Assembly (NCBI GenBank): GCA_002049795.1
Contig: MUKC01000020.1
Coordinates: 1 to 58,555 of the forward strand
From: Desulfobacca sp. 4484_104
GTDB lineage: Bacteria > Desulfobacterota > Desulfobaccia > Desulfobaccales > Desulfobaccaceae
Reading direction: 5' to 3'
DNA: 58,555 nt
The position numbers and the translations under genes were made by a program. Below the pieces are notes generated by a model. That model did no database searches, had not been told where the DNA came from, and saw only the letters and a list, made by a program, of their open reading frames with translations. Within the stretch, counting starts at the first letter, position 1. Every line of letters starts with the position of its first letter. Positions 28,169-38,268 of this stretch are shown in pieces.

Positions 28169-29243
28169 TAATCTAATTCCTTGGGAGTGGTGGAAGTAAT
28201 CAGACGCTGACATTCCGCCACCATAGTGGCCGCGGCCTCGAGACGGGCCAGGGAGTGGCAACGGCTTTCCATGTCTGCCAGTTTTACGGGATTATCAAGT
28301 AATTCTTTGATCAGCGCGGCCAGTCCGGCGCCGGTCAGATCCTGATTGGCAAGCAGATAAGCAGCCTGGGCCTCGCTCAGCCAACGGGCATTTTTTTCCT
28401 GATGTTGGTTGGCCGCGTAAGGGTAGGGCACCAGGATCGCGGCCCGTCCCAGGGCGGTTAGTTCGGCCAGCGTAGAAGCCCCGGCCCGACATACCACCAG
28501 ATGCGCCTGGGCCATATAGGCGGCGACGTCGGGAGTAAAGGCCATGACTGTGGCGGGAAAATCGGCCTGGGCATACCCGTTTTTGACCAGATCAACATCA
28601 GCGAGGCCGGTAAGATGAATAATATTCAACTGTTGCCGCCACTCCCGAAGAAATTCCAGTGCGGCCAACATTTGTAGATTAATTTGATGCGCTCCCTGAC
28701 TGCCCCCCATAATTAACAAGGTCTGGGGAGAGGCTGGCCGTTCCATAGGTTGGGGGTGGATAAATTCCGGTCGCAAGGGCATTCCGGTCCAAGGAAGATC
28801 CGGTCCGCCAGGCGGGCCAGCAGCTTATTGGTAAAGCCCAAAATGGCGTTCTGCTCATGAATGGCCAGGGGGATGCCCAAGCGCCAGGCCGCCACCCCGA
28901 CCGGGCCGGTGCTGTAACCGCCCATGCCTAACACCAGATCCGGTGATTCCTGCCTTAACACGCGCTGGGCCTGCAAAATACTGCCCGGTAAACCGGCCAG
29001 GGTGGCCAAACGCCGCCAGAGACCCTGCCCTTTAAGTGCCCCGGCATCAATAATCTGCCAGGGAAATTGGTAACGCTGTAAAATTTCCAGAGCCATGGCC
29101 CTGGCCGTGGTCACGAAGCTGATCTTGGCCCCCAAACGGTTACGAAATTCTTGGGCTACGGCTACGGCCGGAAATAGATGCCCGCCGGTGCCCCCCGAGG
29201 CGATGACTACGCCAATACGGTTTTTGTTGACCCTATCGTTCAT
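28168..29243 (-). pseudogene. murG: MurG glycosyltransferase gene with a small frameshifting internal deletion
   Basis: MurG transfers GlcNAc to lipid I to give lipid II. The N-terminal part (29243 down to ~28785) carries ASGGTGGHLFPAVAVAQ, MGGYSTGPVG, HEQNAILGFTN, and ADRIFL. A second frame (from ~28800 down to 28168) carries TGMPLRPEF, IMGGSQGAHQIN, VCRAGASTLAEL and PYPYAANQHQ. Every family block is present except ~18-20 residues between ADRIFL and TGMPLRP; the two pieces are out of frame at 28781-28805. MurG is essential, so a sequence or assembly error is the most likely explanation. It overlaps ftsW by 11 bases and murC by one. Confidence 0.85.
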
Positions 29244-30420
29244 TTTTGAGCTTAGAACAAGATATTGCCGTGCTTCGGGTTTTGGTCGATTGGGGCTCGC
29301 TCTCCGGCTGCTGAGATTGAGCGCTGATATTCAACAAAATGCCTATGGCAGTCAGATTGACTAAGAGAGACGAACCGCCATAACTGATAAAAGGCAAAGA
29401 CATGCCCTTGGTCGGCAGGATGCCGCTGACTACCCCCATGTTGAGGCCGGCCTGGAAACCGATCAGGGTGACCAGCCCCAGGGCCAGGTAGCAGCCGAAA
29501 TGATCCGGTGCCTTGAGACTCAGAGAAATGCCCCGCATGACCAAAACGGCAAATAATGCGATGATAAGCAGCACCCCGATCAGACCGATCTCCTCGGCCG
29601 TGATGGATAAAATGAAATCAGTATGCATATCCGGTAGATAGAAAAGCTTCTGCTGACTTTTACCGATTCCCAAGCCTCCCAAGCCTCCCGAGCCGATGGC
29701 GTACAAGGAGTGGACGAGCTGGTAGCCGCTATCTTGTTTATAGGCGAAAGGATCTAAAAAAGTAACCACCCGTTCCAGACGCTTGGGGTCCCGGATGATG
29801 GCATAGACCACTACCGGGGCGATGGCCAGGGCCGATAAGAAAATGTGGGTCAGCCGCGTGCCGCCGACGAATAGCAACAGAAACACCAGTCCGGCGATGG
29901 TCATGGCGGTGCCAAAGTCGGGTTGCTTCTCGATCAAAATAATAAAGACCCCGGCCACTAAAATATGTGGGATGAAGCCGATGGCGAAATACTTCATTTT
30001 TTCTTGTTTGCGAGTCATGGAGTACGCCAAGAAAATGACCACCGCCAGTTTAGCTAATTCCGACGGCTGGAACAGAAAGGGCCCTAGCCTTAACCAGCGA
30101 GTGGCCCCGCGAATCTCGACGCCCAAACCCGGGATCAATAACAAGATCAGGGTCAACAGGCTGATTAGAAAAATCGGATAGACCAGCCGATAATAGACCC
30201 GGTAAGGAATCTTGCGGACCACAAACATCAATGCCAGGCCGAGCAGAGCAAAGATGCCTTGCTTGCGTAAGAAAAAATATGGATCATGATAGCGGTCGTA
30301 GGCCATAACGCCGCTGGCGCTAAAGACCATCACCAGCCCAATGCTCACCAGGATAAAGGTGACGATCAATAGTATATGATCATACTGATTTCTGGCGTCA
30401 GGCTCGGCTTGGTCGGCCAT
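29233..30420 (-). CDS. ftsW: Lipid II glycosyltransferase FtsW (SEDS family)
   Basis: FtsW polymerises septal peptidoglycan together with FtsI. The 395-residue protein has about ten membrane helices and the SEDS signatures: VMVFSASGVMAYDRYHDPYF near the N-terminus, GLGVEIRGATRWL, LVFLLLFVGG, QLVHSLYAIGSGGLGGLGIG, the catalytic-Asp-containing periplasmic region MHTDFILSITAEEIG, and LPFISYGGSSLL near the C-terminus. It starts 23 bases inside murD and ends 11 bases inside murG, typical tight packing. Confidence 0.97.
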   Translation of the reverse strand: MADQAEPDARNQYDHILLIVTFILVSIGLVMVFSASGVMAYDRYHDPYFFLRKQGIFALLGLALMFVVRKIPYRVYYRLVYPIFLISLLTLILLLIPGLGVEIRGATRWLRLGPFLFQPSELAKLAVVIFLAYSMTRKQEKMKYFAIGFIPHILVAGVFIILIEKQPDFGTAMTIAGLVFLLLFVGGTRLTHIFLSALAIAPVVVYAIIRDPKRLERVVTFLDPFAYKQDSGYQLVHSLYAIGSGGLGGLGIGKSQQKLFYLPDMHTDFILSITAEEIGLIGVLLIIALFAVLVMRGISLSLKAPDHFGCYLALGLVTLIGFQAGLNMGVVSGILPTKGMSLPFISYGGSSLLVNLTAIGILLNISAQSQQPESEPQSTKTRSTAISCSKLKNER

Positions 30421-31768
30421 TGCTTAATCCCTGAACAGCGGCCTGAAACACTTGACCCCGTTCCGCATAATCTGTAAACATATCAAAACTGGAGCAGGCT
30501 GGGGATAACAAAATCACATCTCCGGGCTGCGACTCTTCCCAGGCCCATTGCACGGCTTGGGGGAGATCGTGGGCCAGCCGCGTATGAGTCAGGTGACCCA
30601 GAGTAGCCGCTATTTGGTCCCGGGCCTCGCCAATGAGAATCATCGCCTTGACTCGCTCCTGGACCAACGGCGCCAGCGGGCTGTAATCGCCGCCCTTATC
30701 CCGACCGCCAGCGATGAGGATCACCGGCTCAGTAAAGTTTGCCAGGGAGCTGGTGACCGCAGCGACATTGGTACCCTTGGAGTCATCAAAAAACCGCACG
30801 CCAGACAAGGTAGCGACCCATTCCAAGCGATGCGGCAATCCCGTAAAACGGGCCAGCACTTCCCGGCAAGCCTGAGGACTGGCACCCAGATTCAGGGCCA
30901 GCAACAGGGCGGCCATGATGTTTTCCAAATTATGCTGCCCGGCGAGTTTAATATCGGCCACCGGGAACTGAACCTCTAAACCGGAGGCCAGGCGGATGCA
31001 CAAAGCCCCCCCCCTCCGCCAGGCCCCCGTCTTCACCGGCTGCTGTAATGAAAATTGGCAAACCCGCGACCGCAAGCGGGCGGCCAGCGGGGCCACCAAA
31101 GGATCGTCAGCGTTGAGGACCGCTAAGTCTTCTGGACCCTGAAGTCGGAAAAGACTGGCCTTCGAGTTAACGTAGGCTGCGAAATTAGCATAGCGGTCGA
31201 GATGGTCGGCGCTGATGTTAAGCAGCGCCGCGGCGTGAGGCTTAAAACTCCAGGCGGTGTCCAGTTGAAAGCTGCTGACTTCAATTACCAGATAATCAAA
31301 CTGCTCTTGATATTGGAGCAATTCGATCAATGGGGTGCCGATATTGCCTCCTACCCGGATGCGCTGGCCGGAAGCGCGCAATAATTCGCCCACCAGTGCC
31401 GTTGTAGTGGTCTTGCCATTAGTACCGCTGATGGCCACCACCGGGACCTGGAGGAAACGGCTGGCCAGCTCCAATTCTCCGATCAGCGGCATGCCGGCCG
31501 CCACCGCTTGTTGCAACCAGGGCAACTCGGGCGGCACCCCCGGACTGAGGATGATGAGGTCTATCGCCTCCAGTTCCGGCGGGTAGGCCGGGCCCAGAGC
31601 CAAACCGGCCACTAGATTTCTGATCTCGCCAAGCACCGGCCCTAAAGCCGCGGCCGGAGCCGCGTCCGTCACGGTAATTTGCGCACCCCGCGGGCTGAGG
31701 AACTTGCACAGACCCACCCCGGTCTGGCCCAGGCCGACGACTAGGATCTTTTTACCGGCTAGCTTCAC
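30398..31768 (-). CDS. murD: UDP-N-acetylmuramoyl-L-alanine--D-glutamate ligase
   Basis: MurD adds D-Glu to UDP-MurNAc-L-Ala. The 456-residue protein opens with a Rossmann-like motif (ILVVGLGQTGVGLCKFL) and has the ATP loop ISGTNGKTTTTALVGEL, the metal/substrate segment LLNISADHLDRY, GLPHRLEWV, FDDSKGTNVAAV, and the late LSPACSSFDMFTDYAERG. All are typical. It starts on GTG two bases after the mraY stop and overlaps ftsW by 23 bases. Confidence 0.97.
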   Translation of the reverse strand: MKLAGKKILVVGLGQTGVGLCKFLSPRGAQITVTDAAPAAALGPVLGEIRNLVAGLALGPAYPPELEAIDLIILSPGVPPELPWLQQAVAAGMPLIGELELASRFLQVPVVAISGTNGKTTTTALVGELLRASGQRIRVGGNIGTPLIELLQYQEQFDYLVIEVSSFQLDTAWSFKPHAAALLNISADHLDRYANFAAYVNSKASLFRLQGPEDLAVLNADDPLVAPLAARLRSRVCQFSLQQPVKTGAWRRGGALCIRLASGLEVQFPVADIKLAGQHNLENIMAALLLALNLGASPQACREVLARFTGLPHRLEWVATLSGVRFFDDSKGTNVAAVTSSLANFTEPVILIAGGRDKGGDYSPLAPLVQERVKAMILIGEARDQIAATLGHLTHTRLAHDLPQAVQWAWEESQPGDVILLSPACSSFDMFTDYAERGQVFQAAVQGLSNGRPSRA

Positions 31769-31770
31769 CC

Positions 31771-32850
31771 TTACCTCAGTTTTAGGGTGCTGAGCGACAG
31801 TAACCCCAGAATTATGGCCAGAATCCAGAAGCGTACGATGACCTTGGGTTCGGGCCAGCCCTTCAGTTCGAAATGATGATGGATGGGCGCCATTCGAAAA
31901 ATTCGGCGTCCATTGGTGGCTTTAAAAAAACCTACCTGTAAAATGACCGAGATCGCTTCTACCACAAAGATGCCGCCGACAATAGCCAGGAGAATTTCCT
32001 GTTTGGTAACCAGGGCCATGGTGCCCAGAACCCCTCCCAGGGCTAAGGAGCCGACATCACCCATAAACACTTGGGCCGGATAGGCATTAAACCACAGGAA
32101 GCCCATTCCTGCTCCGACCAGGGCCCCGCAGAACACGGCCATCTCCCCTGCGCCCCGCACATAAGGAATTTGCAGGTACTCGGCGATCTTGACATTGCCG
32201 ACCAGATAAGAAAAGATCATGTAAGTGGCGGCGGCGATAATGACCGGACCGATAGCCAGGCCATCCAAACCATCGGTCAGATTGACCGCATTGGCTGCAC
32301 CGACAATAATAAATACGGCTAGGGGAATAAACCCCCAACCCAGATCGGGCTGGACCTTCTTAAAAAAGGGAATGGTTAGAGTAGTACTGAAGCCCGGTGA
32401 ATAGTAAAGCACTAGGGCCACCCCCAAAGCCAGCACTATCTGACTGAACAGCTTGGCCCGGCCACTTAAGCCATGGTTATTTTTCTTGATCACCTTGAGA
32501 TAATCATCGACAAAGCCGATAGCGGCAAACCCCAAGGTAACCACGATCAGCAACCAGACATACGGACTGGCCAAATTGGTCCACAGCAAGGTGGACAACA
32601 GGGTGGCAAAAACAATTAAAATGCCCCCCATAGTCGGGGTGCCAGCCTTGGCATAATGGGACGCGGGTCCGTCTTCACGAATATACTGGCCGATTTGCAG
32701 TTCAGTTAATTTGTGGATCAACCACGGTCCGACCACAAAACAAATTACCAGAGCGGTTAGCAAGGCATAGATCGACCGAAAGGTAATATAGCGAAAGACA
32801 TTGAAGACGCTAAAATAAGTTTTTAAGGGAAATAGCAAATGATAAAGCAC
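31771..32850 (-). CDS. mraY: Phospho-N-acetylmuramoyl-pentapeptide-transferase
   Basis: MraY transfers phospho-MurNAc-pentapeptide to undecaprenyl phosphate, giving lipid I in the inner membrane. The 359-residue, ten-helix protein contains [32 protein letters not shown] (the DD pair), the catalytic [29 protein letters not shown], and the late [15 protein letters not shown] histidine motif. It starts on GTG behind AAGGA, 85 bases after murF. That gap is the second longest within the cluster and holds nothing else I can identify. Confidence 0.98.
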   Translation of the reverse strand: MLYHLLFPLKTYFSVFNVFRYITFRSIYALLTALVICFVVGPWLIHKLTELQIGQYIREDGPASHYAKAGTPTMGGILIVFATLLSTLLWTNLASPYVWLLIVVTLGFAAIGFVDDYLKVIKKNNHGLSGRAKLFSQIVLALGVALVLYYSPGFSTTLTIPFFKKVQPDLGWGFIPLAVFIIVGAANAVNLTDGLDGLAIGPVIIAAATYMIFSYLVGNVKIAEYLQIPYVRGAGEMAVFCGALVGAGMGFLWFNAYPAQVFMGDVGSLALGGVLGTMALVTKQEILLAIVGGIFVVEAISVILQVGFFKATNGRRIFRMAPIHHHFELKGWPEPKVIVRFWILAIILGLLSLSTLKLR

Positions 32851-32935
32851 GGATCGCTTCCTTACCGGCTGTTAGAGTTAATGTTAGTCACCACCACGTT
32901 CGGTATCGACCTGCTTCTAGTTGTCTAGCCCGGCC

Positions 32936-34342
32936 TTAGGTTTCCAGGGCCTTGATCAGGTTTTCCATGCGCATTGCGCGTGAGCCTTTAACCAGGAGCC
33001 AATCCCCGGGTTGCAAGAAACCCTTTAAAATCTTGGCTCCTTCCGCGTGGGAAGGTACGGCGCACGCCTGGCGGGCCGACATCCCGGCGGCCCGCGCCGC
33101 CTCTGCGACCAGCTCGCCGTAGGCCCCGCAGGTTACCAGCAAGTCAAGTTTATAACGACCGGCCTGCTCTCCTAGCTCCTGATGAGCCTGGATGGCGCCG
33201 GCCCCTAATTCTAACATATCCCCCAGGACCGCGACGGCGCGACCTTGATTCTTCAGATCAGCTAAAGTCCTCAGGGCCATGGCCATGGAGCCGGGATTGG
33301 CATTGTAACTGTCATTGATGATATGCACCCCGGATTTCAAGGTGATGAGCTGCGTCCGCTTGTCCAGGGGCCGGAAGTTTTCCAGACCGGCGACGATCTG
33401 TGGGGCTGAGAGCCCCAGCGCCAGTCCGACCGCGGCCGCCGCCAAGCTATTGTATAAGTGGTGTAATCCCGAAATTCTCAGAAATACCGAGCAGGTTTGT
33501 CCCGGAAAACTAATTTTCACTTCCTGGCCGGCAATGCCATGACTACGGTGATTGAAGGCCCGAACCTGAGCCGGAGCACTCAGACCGAAACTGAGGGTGC
33601 GCCCCGGAAACCACTGAGCCAACCGGGCAACGCGGGGATCATCTTGATTATAAATCAGCAACTGATTTGCAGCCAGTCCTTCCAAAAGCTCAGCTTTGGC
33701 CCGGGCTACCCCTTCGACATCCCCGACGCCCTCGGTATGCGCCGGATAGATGTTGGTCAGCACCCCGATAGTGGGGGCGGCGATCTGCGTTAAACGGCGG
33801 ATCTCGCCGAAGTGATTCATCCCCATCTCGACTACCGCCACCTGGTGGGTTGCATTAAGAGCCAAAAGGGTCTGCGGCAAGCCGATCAGGTTATTGAAAT
33901 TCATTTCATTTTTTAAAACCCGATAGGCGACCTGGGCAACCTGGGCGGCCATCTCTTTGGTGGTAGTCTTACCGCAGCTTCCCGTCAGGGCTACTACTGG
34001 CAGGGAGAATCGCCGACGCCAGGCCTGGGCCAGGTCTCCCAGGGCGGTCAGGGTGTCTGGCACCCTGATGACCATTACCTCTGGGGGCACCAGGCGGGGA
34101 TGGGAACGCCACCAGGCTTCTGCTACCAGTAGGCCGGCGACGCCACGCGCTAGGGCCTTGCCGATAAAGTCGTGGCCATCATGGTTTTCCCCTTGGAGCG
34201 CAATAAAGAGTTGGCCGCTCTGGCTGGTACGGGAGTCAGTAGAGATGCCCACCAGGTGCGGCCAGGAGCCTGGCTGATGCAACTGGCCGCGGGTCGCGGT
34301 GATGAGATCCGGTATGGAGAAATGTGCGGTCATGAGTGGCAT
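32936..34342 (-). CDS. murF: UDP-N-acetylmuramoyl-tripeptide--D-alanyl-D-alanine ligase
   Basis: MurF adds D-Ala-D-Ala to complete the UDP-MurNAc pentapeptide. The 468-residue protein has the N-terminal substrate domain with ISTDSRTSQSGQLFIALQG, the ATP loop LTGSCGKTTTKEMAAQV, NEMNFNNLIGLPQTLL, VEMGMNHFGEI, NDSYNANPGSM, and the late LLVKGSRAMRMENL. All are characteristic of MurF. Its start overlaps the murE end by 13 bases; MTAHFS, three residues in, could also be the start. Confidence 0.97.
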   Translation of the reverse strand: MPLMTAHFSIPDLITATRGQLHQPGSWPHLVGISTDSRTSQSGQLFIALQGENHDGHDFIGKALARGVAGLLVAEAWWRSHPRLVPPEVMVIRVPDTLTALGDLAQAWRRRFSLPVVALTGSCGKTTTKEMAAQVAQVAYRVLKNEMNFNNLIGLPQTLLALNATHQVAVVEMGMNHFGEIRRLTQIAAPTIGVLTNIYPAHTEGVGDVEGVARAKAELLEGLAANQLLIYNQDDPRVARLAQWFPGRTLSFGLSAPAQVRAFNHRSHGIAGQEVKISFPGQTCSVFLRISGLHHLYNSLAAAAVGLALGLSAPQIVAGLENFRPLDKRTQLITLKSGVHIINDSYNANPGSMAMALRTLADLKNQGRAVAVLGDMLELGAGAIQAHQELGEQAGRYKLDLLVTCGAYGELVAEAARAAGMSARQACAVPSHAEGAKILKGFLQPGDWLLVKGSRAMRMENLIKALET

Positions 34343-35880
34343 TGACCTCGCAAGGCTTGCCGGGCCACCTCGCGGTCATCAAAATGAACCCGGTGGGTGC
34401 CGAAAATCTGATAGGTCTCGTGTCCCTTACCGGCAACCAGGACGGCGTCTCCGGGCTGCCCCAATTCTATGGCCTGAAAAATAGCCTGTCGGCGATCCGG
34501 GATCACCAGGTAACCCGAGGAGGCGTCAAGCGCCTCCTCCGGGTCGAGCCGAGCATGACCCCCCCCGTGCAGCCCGGCTTCAATCTGATTAATGATCGCC
34601 AAGGGATCTTCAGTGCGCGGATTATCATTGGTAACAATAACCAGATCGCTGGCTTGCGCGGCTATCTGGCCCATCCGCGGGCGTTTGGACCGGTCCCGAT
34701 CCCCGCCACAGCCAAAGACGGTGATCAATCGATTAAAATTCAAGGCCCGTAATGCGGTTAGCACTTTTTCCAGGGCGTCCGGGGTATGGGCATAATCGAT
34801 AAACACCAGAGGTTTTCCCGGCGCGGCCAATCGTTCCAGACGACCTTCGACTCCGGCCAATTGCCTCAGACCATCGACCACCGCCTCGGGACTTAGCCCC
34901 AAGCCTAGAGCAGTGCCGCTGGCGGCCATGATATTGTAAAGATTATGGCGGCCCACTAGAGTGGAGTTGATTTCTAACCGCCCGTAAGGCGTAGCCAGGC
35001 AGGCCCGCAATCCTTGGGAAGAGAGGTGGTAGCTTTCCGGGCACAGATCGCTGTGACCATTTAATCCATAGGTTAAGGTCGGAACCCGGGTCCGGCGCTG
35101 CAACGCGGCCCCGCGCGGGTCGTCCCGATTGATAACTGCCAGGGGTGCCGGCCGACATTCATTATTCAACAATTCCGTGAACAGCCGACTTTTGGCCTCA
35201 AAATAACGGTCTAAATCACCATGATAATCTAAGTGATCCTGGGAGAGATTAGTAAAAATAGCGGCGGCAAATCGGCAATGGTGAGTCCGCTTTAAATCCA
35301 AGGCGTGGGACGAGACCTCTAAGATAACCTGGGTGATCTGGCGGCCTTGCATCTCCCGCAACAGGCGTTGGAGGTCCAAAGATTCCGGCGTCGTCACCGG
35401 CGCTGGCCGCACCTGGTTGTCAAAACGACAATTCACCGTGCCAATCACCCCGACCTTTAAACCCGCGGCCTGCATCATGGCTTCCAGGATATAAGAGGTG
35501 GTAGTTTTGCCGTTAGTGCCGGTAATACCTACGATGCTAAGGTCTTGGGAGGGATAATCGTAAAAGGCCGCCGCCAGGTGGGCCAGAGCCAGCCGGGTGT
35601 CAGGAACCTTGATATTAATTACCCCTGGATAAGCTGGCCGGTCCTGCTCGCTGACGATGACCTGAGCCCCTTGTTGGATAGCCTGATCGATAAAGAGGTG
35701 GCCGTCGGTCTGACAGCCGCGCAGCGCCACAAATATCTGACCCGGTTCAACTTGCCCGGAATGATAAGCAATACCAGTGACTTGGATGTCATCTGGCCCC
35801 CAGCTCTGGATTCCGGCCAGACCCTTCAGGAGTCGCTGCAGGGTTTTCGGAGTATAGGTATCCATCAGTCCGGACAACAA
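34330..35880 (-). CDS. murE: UDP-N-acetylmuramoyl-tripeptide synthetase, meso-diaminopimelate type
   Basis: MurE adds the third stem-peptide residue. The 516-residue protein has the N-terminal uridine domain (AYHSGQVEPGQIFVALRG), the ATP loop GITGTNGKTTTSYILEA, FTNLSQDHLDYHG, FIDYAHTPDALEKVL, and DNPR within VTNDNPRTEDP. DNPR is the known signature of enzymes that add meso-diaminopimelate, so the cell wall should be Gram-negative type. The start may be one of two TTG codons behind GAGGA (35880) or the in-frame ATG at 35865. A 144-base gap separates it from ftsI, the longest in the cluster. Confidence 0.96.
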   Translation of the reverse strand: MLSGLMDTYTPKTLQRLLKGLAGIQSWGPDDIQVTGIAYHSGQVEPGQIFVALRGCQTDGHLFIDQAIQQGAQVIVSEQDRPAYPGVINIKVPDTRLALAHLAAAFYDYPSQDLSIVGITGTNGKTTTSYILEAMMQAAGLKVGVIGTVNCRFDNQVRPAPVTTPESLDLQRLLREMQGRQITQVILEVSSHALDLKRTHHCRFAAAIFTNLSQDHLDYHGDLDRYFEAKSRLFTELLNNECRPAPLAVINRDDPRGAALQRRTRVPTLTYGLNGHSDLCPESYHLSSQGLRACLATPYGRLEINSTLVGRHNLYNIMAASGTALGLGLSPEAVVDGLRQLAGVEGRLERLAAPGKPLVFIDYAHTPDALEKVLTALRALNFNRLITVFGCGGDRDRSKRPRMGQIAAQASDLVIVTNDNPRTEDPLAIINQIEAGLHGGGHARLDPEEALDASSGYLVIPDRRQAIFQAIELGQPGDAVLVAGKGHETYQIFGTHRVHFDDREVARQALRGQCHS

Positions 35881-35933
35881 AAATTCCTCTGGCTTAGATA
35901 CGACTAATTATCTTTCTAATCAGGAAGTTTGGG

Positions 35934-35955
35934 TACGATAATTAAATTTATCGTA
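35934..35955. repeat. Inverted repeat between ftsI and murE
   Basis: TACGATAA (35934-35941) and TTATCGTA (35948-35955) form a perfect 8-base inverted repeat with a six-base centre (TTAAAT). It lies in the 144-base AT-rich gap of the dcw cluster. A palindrome of this size could be an operator for an internal murE promoter; no convincing -35/-10 pair was found next to it. Confidence 0.45.
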
Positions 35956-36024
35956 TCTTAACTTCGACGGCTTTGCAACTGCCAATAACGGCAGCTTTAT
36001 GATTGATTAACTTACTAATAAAAT

Positions 36025-37874
36025 TTATGATTCTGGTTTAAATCTTATAAGACAGATACTTTCCGGAGTGATCGGGACTCCAGGTTCGGGTTGCTGACTA
36101 ACTGCGACTCCGCTCCCTTCAATATGGCAGCGCAGCCCCGAGCGGTGTAAGGACTTCAACACCTGCCGGATGGTCTGGCCCTGGAAATCGGGCATTACGG
36201 TCAACGGCCCGTTTACCGGTTCAGTGTCAGCCTTGCCTACTTCCAGGTTGCATTCCACGATTTTGGTGGCCAAGAGGGGATTAACCACTGGTTCGATCTT
36301 GGGATAATATCCTAAAAATCTCATGGTCCGGGCGGCGATTTCCCGAAACACCGGGGCCGCCACGACCCCGCCGTAAATGGCCCCTTTGGGTTCATCAATA
36401 AGTACCACAATGGCCAGCACTGGTTTTTCGGCCGGAACCAGACCAATGAACAGGGCGTTGAACTTGCTATGGGAATAGCGTCCCCCTATCAGCTTTTGCG
36501 CGGTGCCGGTTTTTCCGGCCACGGAATAGCCGGCTGGGGCGGCTTCGGTGCCGGTGCCGCCGGATTCGGTCACGGTTTGCATAATAGCCAGCATTTTATG
36601 GGCCGTAGCTGGCGAGACTACCTGGCGTACGGCTTCGGGTTTGAATTGCTTGACTATTTGCCCCTGCTGATTAATGATTTCTTTAACTAATAAGGGCTTC
36701 ATCAGGACGCCTTCATTGCCCAAGGAGGCCAGCGCCATGGCCAGTTGGATGGCGGTTATCGACACGCCCTGACCGAAGTTCACCGTCACCCGGTCAATGG
36801 GCGATCGGCAGAATTTCAGAGTCCGATATAACCCACAACTTTCCCCGGGAAAGCATAACCGCAATGGAATTGATCCGCAGGCCGGACTACGCCTGCATCC
36901 AAGGCTGCGGCCACGGTAAAGATCTTAAAGGTGGAGCCGGGTTCAAAGGCGATGGTTAGGGCCCGATTCTGATATTGTTCTTTACTGTATTGATTAAAAT
37001 TATTGGGATCAAAGGTGGGAGATTGAGCCATGGCCAGTACTTCTCCGGTTTGAGGGCGTACCACCACGGCCAACCCCCCGGCCGCGTGCCATTGCTCCAC
37101 CCCGTTAGCCAAGGCCTTCTCAGCGATATATTGTATGGTGCGATCAATCGTCAAAATCAGGTTGTCTCCCATGGTCTGATGCGCCAGTTCTTTTTCGCTG
37201 GAAATAATAATATGACCCCTGGCATCCAATAGATTCATGCACTTGAGCGGCTTACCATACAGGTGCTGATCAAACTGGGCCTCTAAACCTTCCAGACCTT
37301 GACCGTCAATATTACAAAATCCCAGGACTGGTCCGGCCAGAGACCGATGTGGATAGAAGCGCCGGGCTTCGGGAATCAGATACATCGCTTCCAGGGACTT
37401 TTTGGGGTTGCCGTTGTCCTTTGGGGAAGAAGCGCAAGTTTTGGCTTTGTTTAATTGTTCTTCTTTAAAGGCCTGAATGGCTTCGGCCTGCTGGGGTGTA
37501 AGATGACGTTTGATCCAGACAAAGGACCGGTTTTTACTTAAAATCTTCTGAATTTGGGACCGGGACAGGTTCAGCCGGTTGGCCAGTTGGGTACTTAAAT
37601 TATTAGTATCCGGCAGACGGTTAGGATGAGCACCCAGTGATTGGACAAAGGTACTGACTGCCAGCTCCGTTCCCTGCCGGTCCAGGATAGAACCCCGAAT
37701 GCTTAGGACCGGGCAGAGTTTCCTATACTCCCTTTGGGCCTGGGCCCGCAGTCTGGGACCTTCAAATAACTGGAGCTGGATAAACCGGCCCGTTACGGTC
37801 AGTAACAGCAGACCCAGAAAGACGCCCACCAGGATGATCCGTAAGCGCAGCCATTTATTAAATCTGGAGCTCAT
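36025..37874 (-). pseudogene. ftsI: FtsI/PBP2-type transpeptidase gene broken by an internal frameshifting deletion
   Basis: FtsI cross-links septal peptidoglycan. The first piece (37874 to ~36840) has a cytoplasmic N-terminus, a membrane helix (~12-30), the dimerisation domain and the catalytic motif GSTFK. The second piece (other frame, ~36850 to 36025) begins PGESCGLYR, continues with FGQGVSITAIQLAMA, the KTG motif in VAGKTGTAQK, and a C-terminal PASTA domain (PDFQGQTIRQVLKSLHRSGL). The intervening ~45-50 residues, which should contain the SxN motif (usually SSN), are missing. The fusion point lies at 36833-36850. The protein would be inactive. Because the gene is essential, an assembly error is likely. 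It overlaps ftsL by four bases. Confidence 0.85.
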
Positions 37875-38233
37875 CGTAGATAGATTACCTGTTCCGGTTC
37901 CGGGGCAGACATATTATATTTTTCGGCCGCCAATTTCTCTAACCGTCCGAGGGACTTGAGGTTGGTTAACTCAATGCGCAGCTTGCGGTTCAAATCGTAT
38001 AACTGCTTCTGCTCGGTAAAGGCCTGGGAAATCTGGTAATTGAGGGTGATATATTTTAAATCTGCATAGACGAAGAGTAGGGCGGTCCCTACAGCGGCGG
38101 CCAATACCACGGTCAGGGCAAAAAACTTGGCTTTGCCGAGTTGAAGAACTGGACTGCGGCTCCTTAATCTGCGATTTTCAGGATAAAAAACTTGGTCGAC
38201 TAAACCTAGCCGGGTGGCGCGATTGCGGATCAC
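37871..38233 (-). CDS. ftsL: Cell division protein FtsL
   Basis: The 120-residue bitopic protein has a basic cytoplasmic N-terminus, one membrane helix (~37-56, FFALTVVLAAAVGTALLFVY) and a periplasmic coiled coil (LNYQISQAFTEQKQLYDLNR) ending in the conserved LGRLEKLAAEKYNM region. FtsL pairs with FtsB and activates FtsWI. Its position between rsmH and ftsI is the standard one. The GTG start follows a very strong GGAGGGGG ribosome site; its stop overlaps the ftsI start as ATGA. Confidence 0.88.
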   Translation of the reverse strand: MIRNRATRLGLVDQVFYPENRRLRSRSPVLQLGKAKFFALTVVLAAAVGTALLFVYADLKYITLNYQISQAFTEQKQLYDLNRKLRIELTNLKSLGRLEKLAAEKYNMSAPEPEQVIYLR

Positions 38234-38268
38234 GGTCTCCCCCTCCTGTTCTCCGATATTAATTGTTT

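Noticed and set aside
28169-28261. N-terminal extension of murC
   Set aside because: It lies inside murG; the ATG at 28168 gives the standard MurC start.
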